The notes under the pieces were generated by a model. The model saw nothing but the letters and a program-made list of their open reading frames with translations. It did no database searches and was not told the DNA's origin. From assembly GCA_032871835.1 (NCBI GenBank), contig CM065301.1:14587291-14651290 (forward strand): 64,000 nt of DNA. The letters are read 5' to 3'. This document shows, in pieces, positions 42,392 through 54,330 of this stretch; positions within the stretch are counted from its first letter, which is position 1; every line of letters begins with the position of its first letter. Origin of the DNA: Dipteronia dyeriana (taxonomy: Eukaryota > Streptophyta > Magnoliopsida > Sapindales > Sapindaceae). The position numbers and the translations under genes are program-made.

Positions 42392-45166
42392 ATGGATAGG
42401 GTGGGAATAGTCATATCTTACAACGGTCGATGAGAGCAATTACCCGACGGAAATCAGAGGTATTTTGGTTCCGATAACCAAGGTTTGTATGTGTCAAAGA
42501 ATTTGAGTTACGACGAACTAAAGTTGATCGTGCAAACCATTGTGAAGTTTGATGAGAACCAATACAGTGCTGATCTACAGTCTATATCAATTGTTTCTGG
42601 GACTACATGTCGTACATTTATAAGAAACAATGATGATGTTCAGTTTATGCTAGGAGAAGATAGGGTGATCCCTCAAGTATGTGCTAGTCTAATCGAGAGG
42701 CCAGCAAAAGGTGTCATTGGTGAAGATATCCCTCACCGTGATAACACCCAACAATTTCGATTGTCAGGCGGAAGCAACCAGTTGTTCATAGAAAAAATTG
42801 GGATTGATGGTCGGGAAAACATATGTGTTGTCCCACTGGAAGTAGCCACCCATAATAATATATTGGGATCTCAATTCGACGATGTATTTTGTTGTCAAAT
42901 TGAGATGAATGGTAGGCAGTACAACCACCAATACAATGAGATCTACAATGACATCAACAATGAGCAGAATACAGCACCGAATGTTGGGCTGATTCATGAG
43001 GTGGATAATGAGGGCAATTTCAATTCTGTAGAAAATGTAGAGGACAATGAGGATGATGAAGAACTCGTCCAAACGGAAAGACGTGTAAGAGTTGTGTACA
43101 GATTTAGTTTTAGTGCACCAGATATAGCTGGGACCTCCGAGGTCCGGGCTAATGTAACTCCATATGATTCTGATAATGCCACAACATGGGTTATTCCAGG
43201 AGCATAAACATACTCGTTTGGTATGGGTGGAAGCAGGAACTTGGTTGAAGATGAACTTACAAGCATGATATATAAAGGGTAATTTTTTCCAACGAAAAAA
43301 GGATTTGAAGAGACTAGTAGGCCATTTTGCAATGTGGCAGAACTTTGAGTGGAAAGTGAAAAGGTCCAATAAGACAACATTACATCTAGTTTGTTTGATG
43401 AAAAATTGTACGTGGAAGCTAAGAGCAGTGTGGAGAAATGAAGGCACATACTTTCAAGTAAGAAGTTTTGTCAACGAACACACTTGTCCGTTAGAGGAAA
43501 TTCACTGCCGCCACCGACAAGCTAGTGCAGTAATAGTTGAAGTCTAGATATAATAATTATTATACCTAGACTTCAACAACAAGATGGTCGACTAATGCGT
43601 CTGAAGGACATAATCAACGACATGAAATCAATGTATGGAATCCAAATCATGTACAGTAAGGCTCACACCGCCCTCAATTATGCGTTGTCACTGACATATG
43701 GAACGCATGAGGAAACCTTCTAACTGCTTCCATCATTTGGTTACGTTTTGGAACAAAAAAATCCCGGTACAATCACTGACTTACAGTGCGACGAATATGG
43801 TAAATTTCTGTACTTTTTCATGTTAATTGGTGCCTCATTTAGAGGATTCTGGACGTGTATGCGTCCAGTAATTGCCGTTGATGGTACCCATTTGAAGGGA
43901 CGATTCCGGGGTACAATATTTGTTGCAACAGCACAAGATGGGAATGAACAGGTGTATCCAATTGCTTTTGGGTACGGCGACTCAGAAAACAACCTTTCAT
44001 GGGAAAGGTTTTTGGATTGCTTGAAGGGTGCCCTAGGTCATATTGATGAGCTGGTTTTCATTTTCGATAGGCATGCAAGCATTGAAGCAGGGATTTCTAA
44101 AGTGCTCCCTTATGCCACTCATACCATATGTTGCTGGCATTTTGCTGAAAATATTAAGAAGCGATTTCATAGGAAGGATGTTGCCGTAATAATGGATAAA
44201 TCAGCCCCTGCATACACCGAGTTTGAATATAACCGGCATATAGAAGAGTTAAGAAACTTACACCATAATGCATATGATTATGTAATTGATACCAGTCCAC
44301 ACAAGTGGTCCCGTGTACACTGTCTAGAAAGAAGGTACAGGGTGATGACAACAAATGCTGCAGAATGTATAAACTCATGCCTAAAATTTGCACGATAACT
44401 GCCTATGTTGACTCTGGCTGAGTTCATTAGGAATATGCTACAACGGTGGTTTCACGATCGCTATAAAGCTACACAAACCATACGTCATCAGTTGACCGAA
44501 GCAGCACATATTGTGCTCTTAAAACGTGTGGAGAAGTGTGGTTTTTTACCGTAAATCCAGTAGACTAGAATATTTTCTCGATTAAGCGGTCAGGAAAACT
44601 GTGGACTGTTGACTTAGCATGGAAGATTTGTACTTGCAACAAATTCCAAATGGATCATTTTCCATGTTCTCACGCTATTGCGGCGGCATGGTAAATTACT
44701 TTCAAGTTTTACTGTGAGGTGATTATAACTGAAACATGAAGCTCATCTTTTTCAATGTTTTTTACAGGGAGCGAAACTTGGACTTGACAACTTTGTGTTC
44801 GAACTACTATAAGAAACAGACACTTATTAACGCGTACTTGGTTCCTATTATGTCGGTGGGATATCCTTCCACTTGGGTTGTGCCATCTGATATTGCTCAG
44901 AGGATGATTTTGAATCCAAACTCCATGAGACAAGCAGAACGCCCGAGGGCGGTCGCCATGTCTCGTCTTCAGAGAGGACAACTACACAATCCTGTAGAAG
45001 ATGTGGATAACCAAAGTATAATTACAGGAGATGTTCTAATCCACCTATGATTAATGTAGGTCTAAGCAGAGGTGTTCCCGATGAATACCGCCGCAAGTGT
45101 AGCATCTGCCATTCAATTGGACACAACAAACAGACGTGCCCTAACATTGACTCTAATAGGGAATGA
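42392..45166 (+). pseudogene. MuDR-type transposase of MULE copy B, several stops
   Basis: ATG at 42,392 gives M-D-R-V-G-I and TGA at codon 14, the same position as in copies A and 0. The frame is open 42,434-43,206 (acidic N-terminal region), then stops at TAA in the linker where copy 0 has a Gln codon; a frame change follows. The DNA-binding domain (43,305-43,545), the core 43,748-44,398 with AVDGTHLKGRF and IFDRHASIEAG, CCWHF, a SWIM finger at about 44,630-44,680, an intron at 44,693-44,767 and two CCHC knuckles ending at 45,166 follow in order. The SWIM-side part is broken by TAA after KFAR. It is more damaged than copy A. Confidence 0.9.
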
Positions 45167-45301
45167 ATGACAAAGTTTTGATCACATTGTAAATGACTAG
45201 AATTGTATCAGATTGTAATAATTTGGAATTACAATAATTACTTATTAATGAATAAATTAATATTAATTCGTACATAAAAAATAGTAATATACAACCAATC
45301 A

Positions 45302-48300
45302 CTAGGTGGGCCTGGAGTTACAAAAAATCTCCACAGCTATTTTCGACCCGTCAGTAAGACTCGATAAGTCTCGAAGTATGGGGACAACAGTTACCTCTGC
45401 AATTAGACACATTAAAAACCGTTACAAATCGTTCTTAAATAATATCTAAGCACGTGAATGAAATAGAATGTCTTACGATTTTTTTTGTTGGAGGATTATA
45501 GAAGTAGGCACCACGCTGACCGAAAAGGGTTTATTTTCCTTAGGGAATGGTCGACGACCACCTCGTCGTGCAGTGTGGAACCCCGCGTCATTCAATATGG
45601 ACGGTAAAAACCACCGTAATGGGCGGACCTGCTGCTTCTTGATATAATGAGGGACTTCCTATCTCCAGGGGTTAAATATCTCAATCGTCTCGAGAATAAG
45701 GTCGACGGTCACCACCAGCCAATGTTGGCCCCCAACGTTGCACGGAATCAGGACCTATAATAGTATGCATACGGTGTTATTTTAGGATATACGACTATTT
45801 ATTTTAAATCATTTCCATCGTCTAACACTTACCAGGTCAACCTCGTGCCATGGGCGGTTTCCACTCGTGGTTGCTCCACGGACCGTCTGAATGTCCTCTT
45901 CTAACCATTGGAACTGTAACACATTCCACCTTACCGTGGTCACAGCCCCGTGCGAATCACGAGGCATCATCCTCTCCCACTGTAACAACATAAGTGGTTG
46001 TACATACAATCATTGACAATATCGTATTAATAATACAAAATCATAAAATGCGATTCGATTCCAAAAATTTATAACTACTTACATAAAATTGTGTATCCAA
46101 TACGTTGATCCTCTGGTTGTACACAGTGGGGAATCCTCGCTGACGCTTGCAAAGAATATGGAGGTATGCGTCCATATGCTGACAGACAATATAACTAAGG
46201 AATTGTTAACAATACAACATTACTTACACAAACGTTAATATGAAAATTACGTAAGTACGTACCGTGTCCTCCAAGTCCATGAAGTTGGACTGCATACGGA
46301 TGAACCATCCGGCGTCCACTGATGTCAGCATGTCCACATTACGTCTGTTTAATGATTGAATTAGCTTTAGGTAAATTTGAATAAACATTAAATATACAAC
46401 CATTTTTATTAGATGAAGTTGGACTTACAGTTTCCCGTTGATGTTCCTCATGAAGGCTTTGTATGTCGTAAGCTGGTCAGCGTCAAAAAGTCCTTGGCGG
46501 TCAATAATACGTTCCACGGACTCAAGCCGTGTCATCAACCTCTTTGACCGGTATGGATCTGTGTAAGGGCTCATCAACTTCCATCCGCGCTTAACTTAAC
46601 ACTTCATGTGTGGTAGTCCAGCCTCCGATGAGCTCTGGAGCTCGGTCGATGTGTTGGGCGGTGGAGGGGGCTGTTGAGGCTGAATCGATGTGATGGACGG
46701 TGGAAGGGACCGCAGACCATGGGTCGTCATGCTATCCGGTGGAGGGGACCACTGAGCCTGGGTCGACATGATGGGTGGGGGAAAACAAGGGGTCGACGTC
46801 CTGAGTGAGGGAGGAGACCGCTGAGCCTGAGTCGACATGCTAGGTAGGGGGGCGGACGCCGCCGACCTCTAAGGTGGGGAAGAGGACCGCTGAGCTAACG
46901 CCGTTGCAGGCGTGCTGGGTGGGGGAGGGCACCGTTATGGCTAAATCAATATGCTGGGTGGTGGGGGGGACTGCTTAGCCTAGGTGGACCCAGATAGGAC
47001 AGCTGGGAGGTCAACCGGACTACTTTGAGTGTAACAAGCCTATTATCGCTGATATGCGACTGTGGTTGCCTCTCAGAACCTACCGCCCGTTAGGCGGGTT
47101 CTGACTACGTCCACCTGTCATGTCTGTCCTCCCCCGTATACCTATCAGTCCAGTCTCCTGGACTAAAGTCTGGATCGGGAGGTGGGGGTCATCCCGGTGT
47201 GTACGCATGGTCGACCCCTGAAGCCCCCAGATCATATCCAGTAACACTCGGTGTTGTTGTTGTTGACGATCCTCATCACTCTTCCAGATCATATCCACCA
47301 ACTCCAAGTGTTGACGTTGTCGATCCTCCTCACTCTTCCAGAGGGATTCATGCACATCGTTTAACAGATCTTCCCACGGAGCCTGAAATCATGTCTACAT
47401 TGTTAGTACAAAACTATCAACACGTGTTAATAAAAAACATTAAATTTTGTTTTTAACTTACCTTTACATCACGTCCAACGCCCTCACGGGAATCCCCTGT
47501 AGATGTACCATGTCCGGGGGTGGTAAATCGAACCCGCCTATGCCTATGCCTATGCCTATGCCTATGCCTTTCTCGTTGAGGGTTTGTCTCATATCCCTCA
47601 CTGTCACTGGGCCTTAAACCCCCAGCAGCGGGCTCAGATCCCTCACTATCACTGGTTCTGTCTGTCAAACCCCCACCCTCTGTACCAATGTTCCCGCCAA
47701 AGGTAGTCTGATCAGAGACCAGAGGTGGTATATCATCCATGTCCTCTTCTACATACAGGCTCCCCCCCCCCCGTTTAGCCCGGCATAGTGTGGTGCCTGT
47801 CTCTCAGCTGGTGTGGGCACCAATTCCTTCCTTGCAAACATCTGAAATATTAGTTAGAACAATGTAATTGTACAAATACTAACTAATATAAACATTAACA
47901 AATTAAATACATATCCTAGCTTTGAAAATCTTTGCCAGCTTCTTCCCTCTCGGTTGTTTGGTCAACTCCCACTTCAAAATACGGGGAGTCAGATCTGTAA
48001 CCCTCCTGGCACCGAACTCTTTGCCCAAATCAGGGATCACCTCGAAAGCAAATACATGCATCAAAGATAAGTATGATAATTAACCATAACATTGAGGACA
48101 ATACCAATAAAATACAACTTGTAATTCAAAGTTCTTACCAATAGGGCATGAGATTGACCGTATATGTTGTAGGTCTCCACCGTGTGTACGTCAATGTCCT
48201 TTTCCTGCTGGCATTTCTCGAACTTGTCTCATCGTCCGTCAAGCACATACTTGAATGAGTAAATAGAATGCCTGTACACATGAGCACCCCACGGGAACGC

Positions 48301-48897
48301 GTCGAATGCATCGAGATCCTCAACCAGCCGAAATTGCCAAACTGTAATCTTGAATCTCTCATCCACCACCATCAGTATCCAATTTAACATATATATGAGG
48401 CAGAGCTTGACAGCATCGTACACCTCTCCGAACTCTGTGACGGTGACAACACCTTTTATCTCCTCCAACGAGACCTCATCGGCTTCAAGAAAGTACCGTT
48501 GATGTATGTCATTCTCCACTACTGCATACTTGGTCGTGTCAGGTACAACTCCAAACCGTAATCCGGTGATCAGGTAAAATTTCACCTTCGAAAATCTCAC
48601 TGACTGGTTCCCTAACATGAATTGCATCTCATCTGTTGAGCCGTTATGATGCAGCTCCCTCAAAAGCAACCGATGGATAATACCACCCGAAAACTTCATC
48701 TCCCGATGCATCGTCAGGAAATGCCTGAAACATAACGCCAAGAACTGACGCCAATCTTCATCTGCAAATTCTATAGGGACCCAGTTCAACGCGTCGTCTA
48801 TATGGCCAAGGGCATCAAAATGGTTGTGTCGATTCAATTTTCCCTCGTACCAGTCTTCTTCTAGAGTTTTAAGCAAATCCCTCAACCTATTTCTCAT
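45302..48897 (-). pseudogene. DUF1985/Ulp1-like cysteine protease of MULE copy B
   Basis: On the minus strand, ATG at 48,897 follows the intron acceptor TTGCAG directly, as in copy A. DUF1985 is open (48,897-48,229) and keeps the GTGGGGTGC run that copy A has lost, but a TGA replaces an Arg codon after LDGR. The coiled coil (KSEEDRQRQHLELVDMI) lies at about 47,260-47,350, the (His-Arg) repeat at 47,537-47,570, and the Pro-rich region at 46,600-47,000 is rearranged. The protease core at 45,700-45,350 keeps QHWLVV and the Cys of the active site, but the motif reads GNCCPH in place of GNCGPH. Confidence 0.85.
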
Positions 48898-49941
48898 CTG
48901 CAATGTAACAGAAATACAACATCATTAAACAGAAAAAAATTTGTAACCAAAATTATAAGTCTCGATCCAATGTAAAAACAGTTCAGTCCTAAAAAAAATA
49001 TGCTCGATCTCAGAAGAAAAAAGCTCGACCCTTTTTGAAAAAAGTTCGATCCTATGACAAAAATGCTTGATCCCATAACAAAAAAGCTCGGTCCAATTAT
49101 AAAAAAGCTCGGTCCAATTATAAAAAAGCTCGATCCTATAAGAAATAAACTCGATCCAAGGATAAAAAAGCTGGATCCAATTATAAAAAAGCTCGGTCCT
49201 ATAAGAAATAAGATCTATCCAAGGACAAAAAAGATCGACCCTTTAAAAAAAACTCGATCCTATGAAAAAAATGTTCGATCCCATAACAAAATAGCTCGAT
49301 CATATGTAAAAAAAAAAAAAGCTCGATCCAATGTAAAAAAAGCTTGATCCTATTCAAAAAATGCTCGAACCCTTATAAAAAAGCTCGACCCACCAAAACC
49401 TAATTTTCACGAAAATAAAGCTCGACTCATATACAAAAAAGCTCGATCCTATGAACAAAATGCTTGATCCCATAACAAATAAGCTCGATCCTATATAAGA
49501 AAAGCTCGATCTTATTTAAAAAAAAAGCTCGATGTCATGATGAAAAAGCTCAATCCAATGAAAAAAAAAGCTCGACCCTATTGAAAAAAAACTCGATTCC
49601 TTTTCAAAAAAGCCCGATCCCTATCAAAAAATCTCGATCCAATTCCAAAAAAGTTCGAAACCTTACAAAATAAGCTCGACTTACCAAAACCTAATTTTCA
49701 CGAAAATAAAAGCTCGACTCAACAACAAATAAGCTCGATTCTCTTGTAAAAAGTCTCGATAACTCAGATTTCATCTTCCTCAACTTATATTCAACCAAAT
49801 TACAAACCATAACCTAAACCACAACCATTCTCAGATCTCTATTTTAACCGGTTTCTACAATTTCTATCAACAAAACTCAATTCTAACATGCAATGCAAGT
49901 TAACAACAACAAAAATGAGTAGAAAAAAAAACTAATCTTAC
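48898..49941 (-). repeat. GCTCGATCC-A-tract array forming intron 1 of the Ulp1-like gene, copy B
   Basis: Minus-strand donor CAAAT|GTAAGATTAG at 49,941 and acceptor at 48,898. The array spans about 48,950-49,760 with ~20-24-bp units such as AAAAAAGCTCGATCCAATTAT, more irregular than copy A. The flanking 5' UTR exon (49,942-50,050) matches copy A. Confidence 0.85.
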
Positions 49942-50189
49942 ATTTGTCAATCGCAGCTGTTCTCGTGTAATCTCGTTCCGGTCACTTCATCGTCGATTAG
50001 TTTTCCGTCGGTTTGACTGTTGCTTTTCTCTGACTTAGAAAACGATAAATTCCTCACTGTTTTAATATTTCGTGGTATTTTCGTTTGGACACGTTAAATG
50101 GTGCCTTTTAAACATACATTAGTAAATTGATGATATTTACACAACACCCTCTTAAATAGTACCAATAATTTTTTGACCCCTAAATAAAA

Positions 50190-51007
50190 TGAGGGTAAAC
50201 AAGTACCCCTACCGTTATATACTCGATAAAAAAAAAAGTGGTTTCAGTGTTAACTTTTAAAGACAGTTTAGTAATTGGATAAACAAAATGAGGATAAACA
50301 AGTAATTTTCGTTCTAATAAGGATACTTTTTTATAGAGTGGTCTCTACTGTATTTATACCATTTAAAAAAAATTATATAAAATTAAAAGGTTTAATTAAT
50401 TATTATTTATTTCTTAAATACCCTTTTTATTTATTTTCTAAATTTAATAGTTCAAAAAAATACAAATAAAAATACATACCGATCTCTCCATACATTTCTC
50501 ATCATCTCAGAACTTATTTTGCTACTTATTTTATGATGAAACCTAAAATTATGAGTACAATGCCTCTTGCCAATGTGGATGGATTCTCCATTGGGAGTCT
50601 CCACCACTACGGTTCATATCTCGTCAGGTCTCAGCAGTTGTGACCTTTCAAATAAATAAATAAATAAAACCCTAAAATTACGAGAAAATTGCAATCTCTA
50701 ACGGATAAGGATTCCACAGAAATTGCATTTTTACGACAGGAATATTGAAAATCAAGTCCACATGTAGCTCGCATAATCATTATGAATTGATTATCGGGCA
50801 ACGATAAACACTTTTCTTTTCCTTTCAGGACATTGAAGTATTTAACAGTTCCCTGTCATAATTTCTAGGGCACAGATTTGAATCATGTCTGGTTACGGCT
50901 TACAATAAAATTTGAAAATTTATGAATGAACGCAAGATACATATATTGAAAATTTGAACAAATTTACGGTGTCAAAATTTATGCACCATATCAGAGAGGG
51001 AGAGAGA
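50190..51007. other. Intergenic spacer with one SINE
   Basis: AT-rich. A pair of AAATGAGGRTAAACAAGTA repeats lies at about 50,187 and 50,287. Apart from the SINE at 50,556-50,670 and a GA run just before the hAT element, nothing is recognisable. Confidence 0.5.
50556..50670 (+). mobile_element. SINE with 14-bp target duplication and (AAATA)n tail
   Basis: A 115-bp element flanked by CCTAAAATTATGAG (50,542-50,555) and CCTAAAATTACGAG (50,671-50,684). It has a tRNA-type B box (GGTTCATATCTC), an internal self-complementary GGATTCTCCATTGGGAGTCTCC region and a tail of AAATA repeats. The A box is decayed. It is probably a short tRNA-derived plant SINE. Confidence 0.75.
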
Positions 51008-51972
51008 GATGTAGTTAATGGTGTCCACGGTTCGGTTTCGGTTCGGTTTCGGTTTCGAACCACCGGTTTCGGTTCCGTGGAAAGACCGAACCGTAACCGT
51101 AACCATAACCGGAATAGGACGATTTTGGGCTGTTTCGGAACCGGCGGTTTTCGGTTCTGTTTCTGTTTCGGTTTCGGTTTCGGTTTTCTGAAACCGAACG
51201 GTTCGGTTTCGATTTCGGTTTGTGAAACCGAACGGTTCGGTTCTGTTTCGGTTCGTTCGGTTTTTTTTTTTTTTTTTTTACAAAAATTAATATATATATT
51301 ATTTTATATACATTTAATTTTTATATATATATACATATGTTTTTTTAAAATGAAACTATACAACTAATATTTGTACTTTTATATACACATAAATATGATT
51401 TTGTTTTTAATGGAACTATACAAGTATATACAACTAATAGTCTAATTACTAATACAAAATTACAAATTGATAAACTTAAAATTTAAAAAATGGCCAAACA
51501 TTTTTATTTGTAATCAAATTTCATTTACAATGTCTATATTTTAAATATTCACATAAAATATGAAATACAATTATTTAAATATACAATTGAACTGTTGAAC
51601 TATTTAACAATGAATGTGTAAAAATAAAAGAAATTGACATTAATTAATAAGTAAAAATTTACAATTGCATCTAAATTTTATATAAAAAAATTAGAAGTTA
51701 GCCTTAATTGAATATAAAATCTAACAAAGTTCAAATAACACATTGAAAAAAGAAAAAATTAGCCTTGCACTTAATGTTGACCACAATTAAGCTGCCTACG
51801 TATCCTCCGCCAATGTAGAGGAATCAAAGGCCACGTAGTTCTTTTACCTGTAGTGGGATAGTCGGTGTTAGTGGTTGGAAGATTTGAACAGAATCTATTC
51901 GTTGCCTTCTGTTCCCGTGGTTTGATCATCTTCGAAGAAATCATTCACTATTTCTGGTTCGAGTTCTTGTTG

Positions 51973-54120
51973 TCAAAATTTCGCCTTTGTCCAATCATCA
52001 ACACATGCTTGGGCTTCAAGTGATTGTGGACACAGAACCGACCGTCTTGGATCCAAAATATTTCCACCTGCACTAAATTCTTGTTCCACAGCAACGGTAG
52101 AAACCGGTGTTCCAAGAATTTGTTTGGCAATAATAGCCAAAATTGGATATTCTTGTTCATAATCCTTCCACCAACCCTGGATACTAAATTTATCTTCTAA
52201 AAATACATGATTGGCTTCTAAAAATCGGTCAAGCTCAGAATGTGTGTTAGAGGATGAAGAAGATGCTCGTAACTTTTTGGCTCTTTGGGAAAACAATCGA
52301 TCCCCTAAACCCTTTAATTTAAATTGTGAGAAACTGGTAGTACCATCAGATATGGGTTGGGGTTGTGAAACTGATATGTTCAAAGACGGACCATATATTT
52401 TAAGATGTTCATCATATAATTCATATAGTAAAGTCTTAACGGAATTACAACAACTAAGAACATCAGTTTCTATTCCTAAACTATTGTAGTAATGAGTTAA
52501 ATAATCTTGCAAACATTCTAATTTAAAGCGGGGATCAAAACAAGATGCAAGCAAATAAATATTTGGAATATCCTTATAATACTGTATCCATTTTTTTTTC
52601 ATTGCAGCAACACATTGACTCAATTGAACATCTAATTCACAGTCACTGAATGCACCAGCAATATTAACACTTTGAACAAGAAATAAATGAGTAGTGGGAT
52701 AGTAAATACCAGATAAAGCATTGGTAGCATCATTAAAAACACGTAACAATTCAAGAATTTTTATGCATACATCCCAATGTTTCAATTGAAGCGAAATTGA
52801 AGGAACGTTGTAAGTAATAAAAGAAACTAATATAAGAAACTAATATTTCCTTATATTCAACACTTTCACTAAGCAACTTATAAGTAGAATTCCAACGAGT
52901 ACTAATATCTCGAGAAAATTTTATGGGACGCCTATTATTTTGAGAATAAAATTTCAACCATTGTTTTTGGATTTTGTTATGCGTCCAGATATAATTAATA
53001 CTATCTCTAATTGGTCTAATATAAACAGAAAGAATTGGTAAACACACAAATTTAAAACATGTGCAACATGATATGCACATCGTTGATGAAATAATTTACC
53101 CCCCAAATAGGGATTGCATAATTCCTTTAACATAGGAATAGATGCGGTATTGCTCGCCGCATTATCAAAACCAATTGCAAAAATTTTGCTTTGGATATGA
53201 AACTCTTCAAAAATAATTTTAAGGTGTCGAAAAATATTATGAGTTGTATGTGACTCATCGAAAACACGAAATGCAATAATTATTTTTTGCATGTTCCAAT
53301 TATTATCAATATAATGACATGTCACACCCATGTAATGGTGGCTACCAAAATTATCGGTCCATATGTCAGCACATACGGAAACGCGACCTTGATATTGGAA
53401 AAAAAATGATTTCAATTTGTGTTTTTCTTTTTTGTAAATGGAAAACAGTGCACGTGTGAGAGTGACTCTAGGAACACGTTGCATTGCAGGATTTAATGCA
53501 GTTTGACAATAATTAACAAAACCAACTTTCTCACCAAAACTAAAAGGTAAGTGTTCTACTGCAACCATTGTTGGTAATTCTTCCTTATTTTTTTCAGACG
53601 TATAATGAAATAATTGATTGGTAGAGGTATGGATATTTGCCCTTGGTTACTAGCTTTCACCAATTCGGATGGATGATTTCTTTTAACATGGTTCCAATAC
53701 GTGCCATATCCAAAAGACTTAACGGCCTTGTATGTTTTGGGGCAGTAGTTGCATATGATTTTGATTGTTCCATCATCTAACTCAAATTTCTTCATATGCA
53801 CTCTGAAGAGATCGGACTTCAATGGCTTTTCTTCTTCATCTGCATCAAATTCATCTGAAGGGGGTGGCATAGTAGAAGGGGTAGATATATTTTCATTACT
53901 AATGGGGATATTGGGATTTGGCTCAGCAACAAAAGGGTGGGGGTGGGGGGGGGGGATTAGGATTAAGAGGGGGATCGGATTCAAAATGACTTTGAAGGAA
54001 CTCGTGGTAAAGTCGGTCATTGTAATTGACGTCTTCACCTTCGTGTTCCAACAAATTTTGCAATGGACCCTTTCTTCTGTCCAAATTTGTAGGACCTGAA
54101 CCTTCTCCCCCACTTGCCAT
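51973..54120 (-). pseudogene. hAT transposase (BED finger, RNase H-like core, hATC), three frameshifts
   Basis: From an ATG at 54,120 (MASGGEGSGPT…) or the overlapping frame ending 53,556, the N-terminal part holds a BED zinc finger (ICNYCPKTY … WNHVKRNH). Next comes VCADIWTDNFGSHHYMG (first catalytic Asp), GFDNAASN (second Asp) and QRCAYHVAHVLNLCV, then STRWNSTYKLL, and finally the hAT C-terminal dimerisation domain with VSTVAVEQEFSAGGNILDPRR. The parts lie in different frames, with breaks near 53,612, 53,040 and 52,800, so no full protein can be made. The family is Ac/Tam3-like plant hAT, often annotated as ricesleeper/DAYSLEEPER-type. Confidence 0.9.
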
Positions 54121-54329
54121 TAAAAAATTAATTATAAATACTAATTGAAAAAAAAGAAGATAATTGTAAGTAAATAATATATTATTAAAAAAAATGGAAG
54201 AAATATATGTTTTTTAATTTATATGAGAAATGAGAATAAAATAAAATTGTTGAATGTAGAGAGAATTTAGAATTTGAGATTGAGAGAGATTGAGAGAAGG
54301 TGGGAGTGGTGTGAAGAAGAATGAATTGT

Positions 54330-54330
<1 letters not shown>

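Larger units (their letters stand above)
41200..50180. mobile_element. KI/Kaonashi-type MULE, copy B (9.0 kb), inverted relative to copy A
   Basis: It starts GTGGAAATGACGAGAAATGT and ends ATTTTTTGACCCC, flanked by a perfect TAAATAAAA on both sides (41,191-41,199 and 50,181-50,189). The transposase gene is on the plus strand at the left and the Ulp1-like gene on the minus strand at the right, the mirror image of copy A. The two copies are alignable from end to end, with roughly nine in ten residues identical in the transposase core. Both genes are broken. Confidence 0.93.

Noticed and set aside
30687..50180. One giant palindromic element or inverted duplication of 19.5 kb
   Set aside because: Each half has its own different target-site duplication, and the spacer is a separate fold-back element.
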